Part shown: positions 1 to 11,167 of the stretch, in pieces
Position numbering within the stretch: position 1 is the first letter of the stretch
Layout: every line of letters begins with the position of its first letter
Source of the DNA: Udeniomyces pyricola
Lineage: Eukaryota; Basidiomycota; Tremellomycetes; Cystofilobasidiales; Mrakiaceae
Length of the DNA: 64,000 nt
Direction: 5' to 3'
NCBI GenBank assembly: GCA_039545295.1
Contig: BCIK01000010.1
Location: forward strand, 724,160 to 788,159
The notes under the pieces: model-generated
What the model was told of the DNA's origin: nothing
Database searches by the model: none
What the model saw: only the letters and a program-made list of their open reading frames with translations
Made by a program: the position numbers and the translations under genes

Positions 1-239
1 ACGTCAAAGTATTGGTGTCAACGTCAACATCAGGGAAGAGACCAGCAGCAGCACGTTCCGAAGGGGACCGACAACTGAAAGAGAGGCGCTTCTTCGAGGA
101 TGAGCTGGCCCTTTTTGATGTCCTGCCGAGCGACGGCGCCCAGACCCTTGTTGGGGATAGCAATGATCTCGATGAGGCTGATGGACAAGACGAATGGGTG
201 GAGAGTGATCCAGCAATGGCTAATTTAGATAAGGACTAG
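1..239 (+). CDS. 3' end of an unrecognised gene (partial)
   Basis: An open frame runs in from the left edge and ends at TAG 237-239. It has no ATG, so this is probably the last exon of a gene starting outside the window. The readable tail of about 78 residues is hydrophilic and acidic (DEADGQDEWVESDP near the end), with no domain I recognise. An acidic, disordered C-terminus fits many nuclear or cytosolic proteins and gives no function. It is transcribed toward the spacer in front of STE14. Confidence 0.5.
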   Translation, partial: VKVLVSTSTSGKRPAAARSEGDRQLKERRFFEDELALFDVLPSDGAQTLVGDSNDLDEADGQDEWVESDPAMANLDKD

Positions 240-829
240 AAGGAAGCGAGTGCCAGCCAATGGGCCGGGACGTCTGCGAGTACGTGCGGGCACTGACGGG
301 TGGTATGGGACCGAGGGTGGTACATGGGTGACGTCTTGGGAGGAGGAGGTGACGAGCTGCATGGTGTTTGTGTTTGTTTGCAGCTTGGTGATTACGTCGA
401 TAAAAAAAAAAAAAGTTTGAGCTGGTTGATGGTTGACGGCCGGAGTACTGAATGGAAGCACGAGCTGACTACTGAGTTGTCGCCTCTATAGGAGGAGGAT
501 GGTATGTTTGTATATGTGATATATATGTATATGTATGTATATTTATTTATTTTTATATATATATACATACATACATACACATCTTATATTGGATGAGCCA
601 GCTCGAGCATGCAGTCGATCGCCAATTCATCAGCCGACGCGTCGTCGCGTCGTTGGAATGATGAGCAAACTGTCTTAGCGTTGTCCGCGTCCGTCAAACA
701 CCACGCCCGCCCTTGTGGGACATCTCAACGTTGTTCTTGCTCTGCCTTCACTTGCTCGAATATATACATATATATATATATAGTCCAGGAACCATCACCC
801 CAATCCCCTCTGGAACCAACCCTACCACC
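240..829. other. Intergenic spacer with TA-rich microsatellite
   Basis: This 590-bp spacer lies between the partial gene and STE14. It has a run of A at 402-414 and a TATATG/TATA/CATA microsatellite at about 502-582, with a second TATATA run at 761-782, about 50 bp before the STE14 ATG. The second run could include a TATA-type promoter element, but simple AT repeats occur in most spacers here. No coding signal seen. Confidence 0.6.
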
Positions 830-1921
830 ATGGCTCAACCCAAACAGGCCTTTATCGCCATCATCACCCCGGAGCAATCCTCCCACGTCGCCCTCATCGC
901 GTTTGGCCTGGGCTCCCTCTTTTCGCTCTCTCTCTTCCTCGCCCTGCCGACGGTGGTTCCCTTCCTTGCCTTTGGCTCGAGCGAGCCCCCTTCCATCAGC
1001 CTGCCCAACCCTAGCGTGCCCATCTACCTCGCCTCCTTTGCCCTCTTCCACCTCTTGGAGTTCTGGGTCACCGCCGTCTATAACCCTAACAAGGTCGCCG
1101 TCGACTGTCGGTATACACTCCCACTTCACACCTTCTCTCGCCCCCTTTAGCTTCACGTCCCATCATCCTCGTCCTCTCTAACTGACTCACTGTACATTTG
1201 ACTATACAGCCTTCCTCCTCAACAACGGACATGCCTACACCATCGCTCATGTCGTCGGCGTCCTTGAATACGTCCTTACCGGTTACTTCACCTCTGCTCG
1301 GAGCCACGTTCTCGGATGGCATACCCTCATCGGACTCTTGCTCATCGGCTCAGGCCAGACATTCAGAAGCATGGCCATGATCCATGCGTCTCATAGCTTC
1401 AGTCATCACATCCAAGTTCGCAAGCGGGACGATCACGTCCTCGTCAAGACGGGCATCTACGCGTGCGTTCATGAGTTTCTTTCCTTTTTCTGGTTGCTTC
1501 TTTCCCTTCCTGGTCTGTCGCTCTTGGTCCTCGCCTTCAAGAACGACCAACCATTGACGTTGACGTTGACCTCTTAATGATCTCGCAGCTATGCTCGACA
1601 CCCGTCCTACATGGGCTTCTACTTCTGGGCTGTAGGGACGCAGGTCCTCCTCGGCAATCCCCTCACCGCCGTTGCGTTCGCCTTGTTCTTGTGGAGGTGG
1701 TTCTTCGGCCGTATAGGAGGTCCGTACACTTTCACTACGAGTTTCTTTACCCCCGCGTTCGGACGATGCTGCGCGCGTCACCCGCTGACATGACATGAAC
1801 GTTTGTTCCCATCGTCTGGTCAATCCCAACAGAGGAGGAACGTCTGCTCGTCAGATTCTTTGGACAGGAGTATGTTGACTATCAGAAACAAGTTTGGAGC
1901 GGGTTACCTTTGCTTCGATAA
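830..1921 (+). CDS. STE14: Protein-S-isoprenylcysteine O-methyltransferase (ICMT)
   Basis: An ER membrane enzyme that methylates the C-terminal prenylcysteine of CaaX proteins such as Ras, Rho and a-factor-type pheromones, using S-adenosylmethionine. Four exons read well: 830-1106, 1210-1462, 1589-1719, 1833-1921. The joins restore family motifs: DSFLLNNGHAYT across intron 1, YARHPSYMGFYFW across intron 2 (the RHPxYxG cofactor motif), and EEERLLVRFFGQEYVDY across intron 3. The predicted protein is about 250 residues and rich in hydrophobic segments, as expected for the family. The start ATG is preceded by a good fungal context (accaccATGG). Donor sites are GTCGGT, GTGCGT and GTCCGT, so this genome tolerates non-canonical bases after GT. 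Its 3' end converges on the next gene, 183 bp away. Confidence 0.93.
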
Positions 1922-2103
1922 ATGCTGCGTTGGATATACTGTGGAATTGGATATCGTGTGACCTTGCGAGTGGCTCGGGTCGACCATCCCGTATATGGCA
2001 GACTAGACATGTCCTAAATGCGTCGCGTTGCAGGGTTCAACGTGCAGCTTTGCTCCAAATTGCTTGCTCTCCAATTCAATTCGTCATTCGCAAATTCATG
2101 AGT

Positions 2104-4148
2104 TCAATCATCTTGATCTTCCTCATCAGCGACAGTCTCGCCCTCGTCGTCTTCTTCGGTCTCACCGACCCGACCGTCGCCCTTCCGCTCGCTCGCACTC
2201 ATCATGCTCTGCGAAAACGACATGAGTCCTTCCTGACCATCTTTGACCTCGGCCTCCTCGTCTGACCCTCCTCCCCTTCCTTGACGACCGGTCTTCGATT
2301 TCGTTGAAGTGGAAAGCAGTGAGCGGCGGCGATCTTCATTCGGTAGAGTTGACACTGAGCGTTCCCGCCAATCCCTCCACTGGTCCTCGTCATCGTCGTC
2401 ACTGTCCTCACCTGTTCCGAACGGAGTCATTGGACGGAACAATGGCGTCCCACTTCTAGCGCCCGAAGCAGCCGTCGCATCTCGACTACTCGCGACACTC
2501 CCACTCCGATTCTGGGCAGGAGCTCCCGGTCCGATGGAACTCGACGCCGATCTCGAATTAGCCGGCGGGAGTCCACCAGAGAAAAAGGGGGACTGAGACG
2601 TATCTCGAAAGGCTGAGGAGGACGCGGTCGAGGTAGACCGAGATCGGCCCCGAGGACGAGGAGGTAGAGCTGGATATGGTTCAACGATGATACAAAGCTG
2701 TTTGCCAAAGATAGAGAAGCCTACACACAAAGGAACCGCAAGGATTAGTCAAGCAATCCTTTCACTGATCGATATATTAGACGAAAGAGAAGAGACATGG
2801 GAGCATATATATATATATATATATTATGTGTATATGCATTCGCCAAGATAAACTTACCGGCGTAGCTGAGCTCGAGAGCAGGTTTAAAGAGCTTCTCATC
2901 CTCTTCAGGTCGATCAAAAGTAGATCCCTCGGAATCAGCCTCTCCGCCGGCAAAGGATGATTCAGGCAGGTCCTCGAAGAGAGATATCGACGTGGAAGGA
3001 TCGTCAGGGTCCGCCTTGACGAAAGGCATTGCAAATCCATGATCGACAGGAGGGGAAGACCGTCGAGGCGGGGATTCGGGCGCAGCAGATTGTTCAGGAA
3101 AGAAGAGGGGTTCAGGTCCTGGAAGAGGGTCGTCCAGAAACCGAGGTAAGTAATCCGGACTGGCGATCAGATTTTCCGAGCAAACCTGGTCTCGGACGTA
3201 CGTGTATCAACCTCATGGGGACCGTCGTCCTTCTTTGATCCATGTAGGTTATCATCAGCAGCCATGCTCGATTCCCGGCTGATGCTGGCTTGGCTATCGG
3301 ACGCCTGTCCTTCATCACAGGTATCCTCTCGTCGTCTCTTCTTGTCCGAACCCCTTGTCCTAGACTTGGGCTTGCTTTTGCCTTGAGACTTACGGCTCGC
3401 TTCTGGCTCGGGCGTTTCAGAGCCAGCGAGGCGAGAGAAGGACCCACCAGGCACGATAGCTCGGGGCACGAACCGCTTCTTTTTGACGAGGACGACGTGG
3501 CGATGATCGGTCTTTCTCAAGAAGTAGGCGAACTGGTAGTTGTCTTGTAGAGGTTGAGTTCGATAGGAGAAGATAAAAGACCGAACCCAGAGTGAAGTGA
3601 CAATTCTTTTGAGCACCTTTTGATGGAAAGCTCGGTGGACATGAGAAAGAGGAGAGGACTGATAGGATAAGATGACCTACCCCCTCGATGGACATCCACA
3701 GTCGGACCCTTTTTGCCACCCGAGCCAACGTTGGTAGTGATGTGAGCTTCTGAGACGAGCTTTTCTTGGATTCTAAGGAGATGGTGCAACCAGGACGAGC
3801 GAGCATTTGTGAGTATTACGGAGACAAGCGTTGATGACGACAGCAAGCTTGACTGAGGCGTATAGCCCATGCTCCGATAGTGCTGGGACGCAAGAAACGA
3901 CCGACCTGGAGCGGAGATCGACCAAGACTTTTTGCAGGACGTAATCGGTCATCCATCGCACATGGTCTGGGTCAAGGTCTGGGAAATATGGACGAATGGA
4001 TGCGGCAGCATGGATGGGCGTAAGGAAGTGACAGAATGACACGATCGCGAAGGAGCAGTGGAAAAGGGTGATACGGACAGAGGTAGAGGGCAAGAACAGT
4101 GTCGGATGATATCTGGAGATAGTAAGCATTACGCGTAGAAAACGTCAT
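2104..4148 (-). CDS. Unrecognised multi-exon protein with acidic, Ser-rich tail
   Basis: I do not recognise the family. Conserved-looking pieces on the minus strand include RPYFPDLDPDHVRWMTDYVL (about 3.93-4.0 kb), HITTNVGSGGKKGPTVDVHRG (about 3.7 kb) and QFAYFLRKTDHRHVVLVKKK (about 3.5 kb). A Lys/Arg-rich stretch follows (SKGKSKPK-type, about 3.35 kb), then a Pro-rich segment with PDYLPRFLDDPLPGPEP (about 3.1 kb). The last exon (2104-2720) is Ser/Arg-rich then strongly acidic (EDSDDDDEDQW, ETEEDDEGE) and ends at TGA 2104-2106. The join of exon 2858-~3160 to exon 2104-2720 is clear (donor GTAAGT, reading SYAGFSIFGK). The start is uncertain: ATG at 4148 or 4129. Basic and acidic low-complexity tracts suggest a nuclear protein, but that is inference only. 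Confidence 0.6.
2803..2824. repeat. TA dinucleotide microsatellite inside an intron
   Basis: About eleven consecutive AT units lie in the last intron (2721-2857) of the unrecognised minus-strand gene. They are read directly from the sequence. Confidence 0.9.
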
Positions 4149-5804
4149 GATGATGATGTTGCCGTTGGTGAGCTAAGACGTATAGCATGGGGTGGTGGTG
4201 ATACGAGCAGGAGCGTATATATGCCAGGTCATGGGGGCCGATCAATCGAGACGTCGCATGTCGTCGACCGGATGACATGAGGCGCGACAACTTGATGATG
4301 AAGATGATCGATCGCTGGTGGGAGAGAAGATATGTACGTACGTACATGACATGTTGTTGTTGTGATGACATGGTGTATATATATATATATACATATATAT
4401 ACATATGTATTATATGCTGTATCTGTCAACCGTTTGACAGCATATACATGAATATATATCTATATACATACCACACTGTACACCTCCAACATACTGCACA
4501 AACATACTCAATCATATATATCCACACATATCCATCGATCATGATCAAGGGCGGCCAATCCCTTCATGTAATCCGCCCTCGACGACCCATCCCGTTCCGT
4601 CTTCTTTGGTTTATATAATCCATCACCGACCACCATCGAATATCGATTCCTCGCCGCCCTTCGTCATCACTGCCCTTCACTCCCCCTGCCTCTCTCATTC
4701 ATCCTTACCTTTGACATCAACTCCTCCATGATAAACGTCCGACCCGTCGTTTCAGCCCCACTAGGTTCGTTGATCCTGACGTCGCACGCCCCTTGTCATT
4801 TCTACTGGCCCATCTTGCCTCGGCCATATGCTTTGATCCTGACGTCTTCATCCTCGTTTGATCCCATGCTCTGCCCCCCCCCCCCCCCGACTCTCGTCTA
4901 GCGGGATGCTGCACCGTACTCTCTGTCTTTGGTGTCGTCATTCTGAGTGGTATGTCCTCCGCCAGCTAGTTTCGTCTACGGCCAAAGCCCACCGAGAGCT
5001 GACACGCCTTGCTCGGACCTTGCCGCCCTCGTCTTCCCGTTGTCATACCATCAAGTTGTGAGACCTGCAAGCTCTTTTCTCAAACCAAATGCCGCATAGC
5101 AGCTAACCATCAAGTTTTCCTTTTCAACTCCTTGCTTTCAAGTTTGGATGGTGCTTTGATCACAACGTGGAGGCACTCATGGGCTCTAACAAAGACCCGC
5201 AGGACGGCCATGCTGTTAGTGATGCCGTCGCTCGCCCACTCATCGTCAATTGTCCTCTTGTTCTCGACTCCTTGGCTGATGTTCCCCTTCTGCTCTGCTC
5301 TAACCTCATCAGGTTGCGGTCACATGCTACTCTGCTGCCGTAGTCTACGTCGCATTCATTGCTTTCTGCGGCTGTCAGGTACGTCTCGCTTCTTTTCGGC
5401 GGTACTCGCCGTCGATCCGGACCACACGCCTGCGTCTGACGAACCCCCCCCCCCCTTTCCAACCCCATTGTTCTAATTCTGCTTCGGATTCATGCTCGCT
5501 TCAGATGGCTCACCACAACAGATACCCTCGGGGTGTTCAACTCTAGCACCGTTGAAAATCGGCTGGTTACGATTCGATGGCTCGACACGACAAATCCTTT
5601 ATGATTTCCTCTTTTCACGTCTCACGTTATAAATTAAAGCTCTTGGCCCCTAACTTGCGCGAGTCGCTGGCTTGCATCTTGCCGCATTCTAATGCTCATT
5701 GGTGTACACTCTTCGCTGATCCGTGAAAGAACCTCTGCCTTTGTTTACTATGGGATACCCAAGGTGATGATGCATCGATTGCACGCCACCCTAGGTCGAA
5801 GGAA
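4149..5804. other. 1.65-kb gene-free region, AT repeats and poly-C tracts
   Basis: The left part (4373-4470) is a TATATA/CATATA-rich spacer. The right part (4700-5800) has ordinary base composition but no open frame with recognisable protein features. The longest plus-strand frame (5009-5476) has a scrambled, Cys/Ser/Leu-rich translation typical of non-coding DNA. Two long C homopolymers are present: 15 C at 4874-4888 and 12 C at 5444-5455. This stretch could hold a non-coding transcript or decayed gene, but I see no positive evidence for either. Confidence 0.5.
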
Positions 5805-8644
5805 TCACTTGTCTTCAACTCCCCACTTCCCGACGCGCTTCATCGCGCCACCGCCCCCAGCTTTGATGACGTCGTCCTTGAGCAGACTTCCAATCATCTC
5901 CCATGGGTCCTTCGCGCCTCCCCACTTCAACACTTCGCCACCGAGCCGCTCTCCACCTTCTCGCAAGCCTTCGAGCCCACCCCGGCCTCCCTTGAAAACC
6001 TCGCTCCAGACTCTGCCGGCGATGGCTCGATCGAAGAGATAGGCATAGTAGCTTGCGCCGTATCCGTTGAGGTGCCCGAACTGCGTCTGAGGACTCGTGC
6101 CGGGAACGGACGGGAAGAGGCCCATTGAGTCTGTGACTTCATGGTAGATGGCACTTGAATCAAATTTCCCAGAGTTAAGCTCGTCGTCGTTTGGAGGAGG
6201 GATGGCATGCAGTCGCTGGTCAACAAGCGCCATCTGAATTTGGGCGGCAATCTCAAGTTGGGGGAAGGACGACCGGCCGGCGAGGTGGGCCTGGATAAGT
6301 TCAGGAGGGGGGGCGGCTCCCGTTTCGTGGTGAGAAACGAGTAAAGGGAGTATCAATGCCGAGTTGACAAACGATTCCATCAGGATCGAGGGGAACTCGG
6401 CGAGATCGGTGGCAGTTCGGGTGCCCGAGACGTTTCCATAGGCTGTGCGACCGAGCATGGCTTGATGATCGAAAACGAAGTGTTGCAGCCATGATGGTCA
6501 GGTTGGCTGAGGGCAAGGAAACACAGCAAAGAGCAGGAGATCAGGCAGCGAAAATCAGACTCACAATGCATAGCATGTCCCATCTCGTGGAAGATGGTTT
6601 CAACTTCCTGCCAACTGAGCAAAGTAGCCCCATCTCTGACCGTCGGTTCGTCGAAGTCGCAGTTGAGGACACTAATCGGTAGCTGAAACTCGCCTTCCCT
6701 CTCGACTCCTCGAACTCCTTGCACGGCGAGCGCTCCCTTTCGCAGCTTCTCGGCAGTGAGGCCTTGCCTCTGACCAGCCTCCTCGAGACCTTCGAGATCG
6801 CCCTCAAAGTCGTCGTCGTCGACTCGACGAGAGCATCGGACGGTGTAATGGGCCGCGTTTCCGCTCTTGCCGGTCCGGTGAAAGAGGTCACAGTAGATCC
6901 AGCCGATCGTTTCTTCCGGTGAAGACGAGGAGGTTTGCTGAACGACTTGAAGCTTACGGACCGACGGATGCCAGATCTCGCCAGACGCAGTGGGAGAAGG
7001 TACGAGTGTAACACCGTATAGAGCCTTGAAGAGAGTGGAAAGACCGGACAGAATGGTGCCAAGGGAGAAGTAGGGCGTCAGGGATGGTAAATTTGATACG
7101 GAGGTTGCGTTAGTCGCGTCGCTGGCGGAATGAAGGGCAAGGAGATAATCGCGATCCCATGGCTGGACGATATTCGATGACGAGCTTGATTTAAGAGCAG
7201 AGAGAAGAGAGAGCTCTGATTGCGATGAGGCTCGGTTGGATAACGCAAGGGAGTCTAGGAACTGAAGGACATATTCTGTGTGCCAAAATTGTGGTCAATC
7301 GTGGAGTGGTATGGAGAAAGAGGAGGTGAAAGAGTAAAGGGGAACAAAGTCCGTGAACATCACGATACTATTGACAGACCCCTCCAACTTGATGCAGATT
7401 GTGTCACTACTGACCTGGCTTCTGAGCCATCTTGTTCTCGAGCTCTACCTCACCCCAACTGGATCGTCCGACGAGACCAGCGACTTTTGCCCTCGTTCTA
7501 AGCATTTCCTCCAGCACTTCGACCTTGTCGGCCTCACCCTGAGCTCCTTCCCCCCCGTTGCAAGCCATCCAGACCCTTTTCCTCGCGTCCTCGTTAGCAC
7601 ACTTTCTCAAAATCATACCAGCCTCCCAGCTGCTAACGGCAATCCGCGCTTCGCCTCTTCGAGACCGAACCCGTCGAACGAATGACTCGCCCAAACCCGG
7701 GAGAAGAACAGATGCGTCAGGGAAGGTGACGTAGCCGGTAGGAGGCGAGGCGAGGGAGGAAGCGAATTGACGGGAGAGGTGCAGAATTCGGTCCGAGAGG
7801 TCGACAAAAGATTGACGGGCCGAGGCGGAGGGAAGTGTGATCCCGGACTTGGAAAAGTCGTGAATGAAGACATGAGCGTTTCGAAGCTCTTCTTCAGAGA
7901 GTGAAGCGTGTACTGTGGGGTTATCGAGGGCAGATTTGAGCGACTATTGATGGAAAATCAAGCGCATGGTTCCAATCGAGGAACATCCAATCCAATCAAT
8001 TTAGAGAGGAACGACAGATGAAGCAAAAAGAAAAAGAAGAAAAAAAAAACGGTGAAATAGTAAGGTCCATTTTGTGAGTCAACTGGCATCATATCGTCAC
8101 CAAGATGGAAAGAATATCAAACGGGACGAACCTCGTAGAGGCCTTGATCGACGTTCATACTCATCATCAGCCGGCATAGATCGGCATGGACCGATTCGGC
8201 CTCCCTTCGCCATTTAGTCTCGGGATGGCATGTGACGAGAACCTCGCAGAGATCAATGACGCTGCAAAGCTTGTCGCTGAGCCGGTCGAAGTTCTTGACA
8301 ACTAGCCGGAGCTCGCGTGGTCCTCGCTCGGGGGCCAGATGGAGACGGCGTAGGAGGAGCTGGGAGTGTAGGACACACGATTGAGAGAGCGTTCGAAGGG
8401 TACTGGGCGAGATGAGATGGGACTGGCCAAAAAGTCCGGTCGTTGGCGATGAGGGATCGATGGACGAGGAGACCAGGGAAGCGTTCAAGGTGGACGGCAG
8501 GTCAAAGAGTTCGGTGAGGGTCGGGACTCGGTTGGACTGGCGGTGTTTTGGGAGGAGACTGGGTTGATTGTTTGGTTTGGATGAGAATCCCCATAGAGCC
8601 TTGGATGTGGAGAGAGCAAGCCTTCGGCAAGGTCCAGGCAGCAT
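5805..8644 (-). CDS. OCT1: Mitochondrial intermediate peptidase (M3A metallopeptidase)
   Basis: A zinc peptidase of the mitochondrial matrix that removes an octapeptide from some proteins already cut by the general processing peptidase. The zinc site HEMGH (HExxH) is encoded at 6575-6589 within VETIFHEMGHAMHC. The downstream family region FGHLNGYGASYYAYLFDRAI is in the last exon (5805-~6450). Upstream exons carry the M3 N-terminal helical region (RILHLSRQFASSL, LVGRSSWGEVELENKMA) and CDLFHRTGKSGNAAHYTVR. The only ATG in the first exon is at 8644. It begins MLPGPCRRLALSTSKALWGF, a basic amphipathic leader that suits mitochondrial import. At least three introns are present (about 7.9-8.1, 7.27-7.41 and 6.45-6.57 kb). 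Thimet oligopeptidase is the alternative, but the leader and the sequence favour the mitochondrial enzyme. Confidence 0.9.
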
Positions 8645-9560
8645 GTTCGACGATGTCGCGTTGTTGACCGTTGAACGAGTCGAGGGTTGGTAATCGAGCT
8701 GATGGACGATGTCGTCGATTGATCGGATGATGGCTTGCAAGCGCTGTAAGCTGCATGGCGCAGCCGGCGCGTGGCGATGATGCAGAGGACTGCAAGGATC
8801 ATTGTTTGATGATCATTTATTTACATATGACATGGATATATATCATGGCATGCGTACAGACTGTACTGTACTATACTGTCGGAGTGGTGGTGATTGAGCA
8901 TACATATATGTATATATGTATATATGTATATATGTATGCATGTATATATGTATGCACTGAATCATATATCCGCGCATGAGGGAGATGACATGGATACAAT
9001 TATACCCGCGGATAAATGATTGACAAGATATTGGACAAGACGGATGATGTTGACGGATGCTTCCGCGCGCGTGCATATATAATGTATCAAAAATGGCTGT
9101 CCTATGATCTAGTCAGTGCTATGAGTAACATTAGCAATGCTGATGTTGGATACGATACCCACCGAACTAGTCATGAGGATTGGCTTGAGACGAATAAATA
9201 TATATAATTATCTGGATGGATGATGGTGGGATAGATGTCATTGAATAGATATGATTATGATAAGTATATACATATATATATATATATCAGAATATGTGGA
9301 TCGTAATAATCATCTTCTAATGACTAATGATATCTCGTATTTAAACCATGATATTACCATTAAATATTCGAAGCAGTGCCAGCCAACATGCCAGCTCACC
9401 CAACCATGCCGCTGGAGATGAGCCCATCGATGGCATCCTCCGCGCCTCTGCTGTCTCGTCGTTTCTCTTCCACACCCACCCAACCCAATTCGTTTTCTGT
9501 CATCCTTCCTTGCTCATCATGTACGCCGTCCCTCCGCCATGACTGCTGGTGGTACTATAC
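8645..9560. other. Divergent promoter region with TATATGTA repeats
   Basis: This 916-bp AT-rich spacer lies between the divergent OCT1 and PHO88 genes. An 8-bp unit (TATATGTA and variants) repeats at about 8903-8955, and a TATATA run lies at 9266-9290. No open frame of interest. It presumably contains both promoters, but no specific factor site can be named. Confidence 0.6.
8903..8955. repeat. TATATGTA octamer microsatellite
   Basis: Five to six imperfect copies of an 8-bp unit (TATATGTA). The same unit recurs at 26646-26700, upstream of eEF3. Confidence 0.85.
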
Positions 9561-10862
9561 ATGTCCATGTACCCATATCCTTATCCTTATCCTTCCCTCT
9601 CAACATCTCGCAAACCCCATCCCACACATCGTCACCCCCTTCACAGGAACGCCCAAGTCACCAACCTAGTCTTCTCTCTCGGTGGTACGTCTCACATTCT
9701 TCACACTCCGTCGCCTGTTCAGTTCCCAACGTTTGCAGACCAAGCTTAAGCCCTTGATCAACCTTGCTTACCTATCTTTCGTTCGGTTTTCATCAGCCAT
9801 GCAGGTCGCCCGAAAGATCCCAACCGATGACCCCGAGGTCTTGTTCTACCTCCGAATTGTCTACGTCGCCGTCCGTTCGTCCCATCTTCCTATCCTTCAG
9901 CCTCTGCACGTTCAATCTACTGCTATTCCCAGCATATTGACCCCTTGTCATCCAACGCGGTATCACAGAGGCCGTTACTATCGGTATTTACTTCTACATG
10001 TCTAACAAGGTAAGCCGAGCTCGCTCTCGCCCTCGCGACGGCCCACCTTGCATTGTCATTTGGCAATCATCTCATCCGACCTATCTTTTTTACGTCCTCC
10101 TGCTGCCGGATATCCTCGCTCGTTATGTCATCTTTTGTTCTACTCCCACAGATCAAGCAAAAGAATGACAAGACCGTCCTCAAGTTTGTCGCTCCGGCGT
10201 CGCCTCTCGTGAGTTTCGGATATGGGCCTTAGTTGTCTTCTCCTTTCTCGCCGGCCAGCTCACGTCCATCGCGTTGCGCGCCTTGCCTCTCTACAGAGCC
10301 AGACCGAGCCCGAACTCACGACCACCACTCATCGAGATTATGATCTTGCCGAAGTTGCCAAGCTCCAGAAGGGAATCTACTTCGGCTGTGCCGTGATGTG
10401 GTACGTGGAATCACTTGTTTGCGAACACGCGTGCAAGCTCTGATCATGGGTTGCTAATTCGAGCGACTATTGGCGTGAATACCGGACCATCCTGCAGCTT
10501 CCTCCATCTCTACATGAAGTACACCCAGCCGCTGTTCATTCAATCCATCATGACTCTCAAGGGCATCTACGATGCCAAGGTTTCCAAAATTCACTTGCTC
10601 TCCCAGCCCGCGACTGGAGACCTTAAGAGGCCGTTCGCCGCTGCTCCTGGCATGCTCGGTGCGCCCCTTCCTTCCCCTTCCCCTCCTCCCTTCTTTGAAA
10701 GTAGTGACCATTGAATCTTCAGATTTGCGAGACCTGTCATTGATCTCCTTGAAATCTCCGTTTCCAACAGACGCGCTCAACGGTGGTAACACTACCTCTC
10801 CCACCGATCCGGCCGCCATCAAAGCCGCCGAAAAGAAGACCGAGGCCAAGAAGACCAAGTAG
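9561..10862 (+). CDS. PHO88: PHO88/SND3-type ER membrane protein
   Basis: A small ER membrane protein, known in yeast as Pho88 for phosphate transport and as Snd3 in SRP-independent targeting to the ER. Exons read in order as NAQVTNLVFSLG, then MQVARKIPTDDPEVLFYLRI, then a TM segment ending IGIYFYMSNK, then IKQKNDKTVLKFVAP, HRDYDLAEVAKLQKGIYFGC, FLHLYMKYTQPLFIQSIMTL, and VSKIHLLSQPATGDLKRPF. The last is the near-invariant family signature. The tail is Lys/Glu-rich and stops at TAG 10860-10862. The first exon is tiny. I favour ATG 9561 (reading MSM-NAQVTN after splicing at GTACCC), but a start codon split by an intron two bases in is also possible. About six introns. Convergent with the next gene. 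Confidence 0.9.
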
Positions 10863-11167
10863 ATCTATCAAGAGGACGTTGGTTATGCAAGGGGAAAAGA
10901 TCGTCAGGACCAAGAGACAAACAGTTGATACTCAGGATTTACGCGACGGAGATCACAATTCTTTTGCTACTCATGCTATCGCTGTTCTGCCTGATTTCAC
11001 TCTCAACATACCCTGGTGACATTAGGCGTGACAGAAACATCATTGTGATTAAATCCCATGCTGGCGAGAACGATGCTCGACCCTCCCCCCCCCTCCTCTC
11101 CTTGCCTTCCTTTTTGGCCACAAACCACCTTAAGCAAGTGTGGTTCGAAGTACGCGACCGCCGCTAC
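10863..11167. other. Convergent 3' spacer
   Basis: About 305 bp lie between the 3' ends of PHO88 and the fucosyltransferase-like gene. It contains a C-rich tract (11082-11100). Nothing else is recognised. Both 3' UTRs must lie or overlap here. Confidence 0.5.

Noticed and set aside
4858..5476. Overlapping plus-strand frames in the 4.15-5.8 kb spacer
   Set aside because: Frame-shifted, Cys/Ser-rich translations with C homopolymers inside and no splice pattern that yields a recognisable protein.
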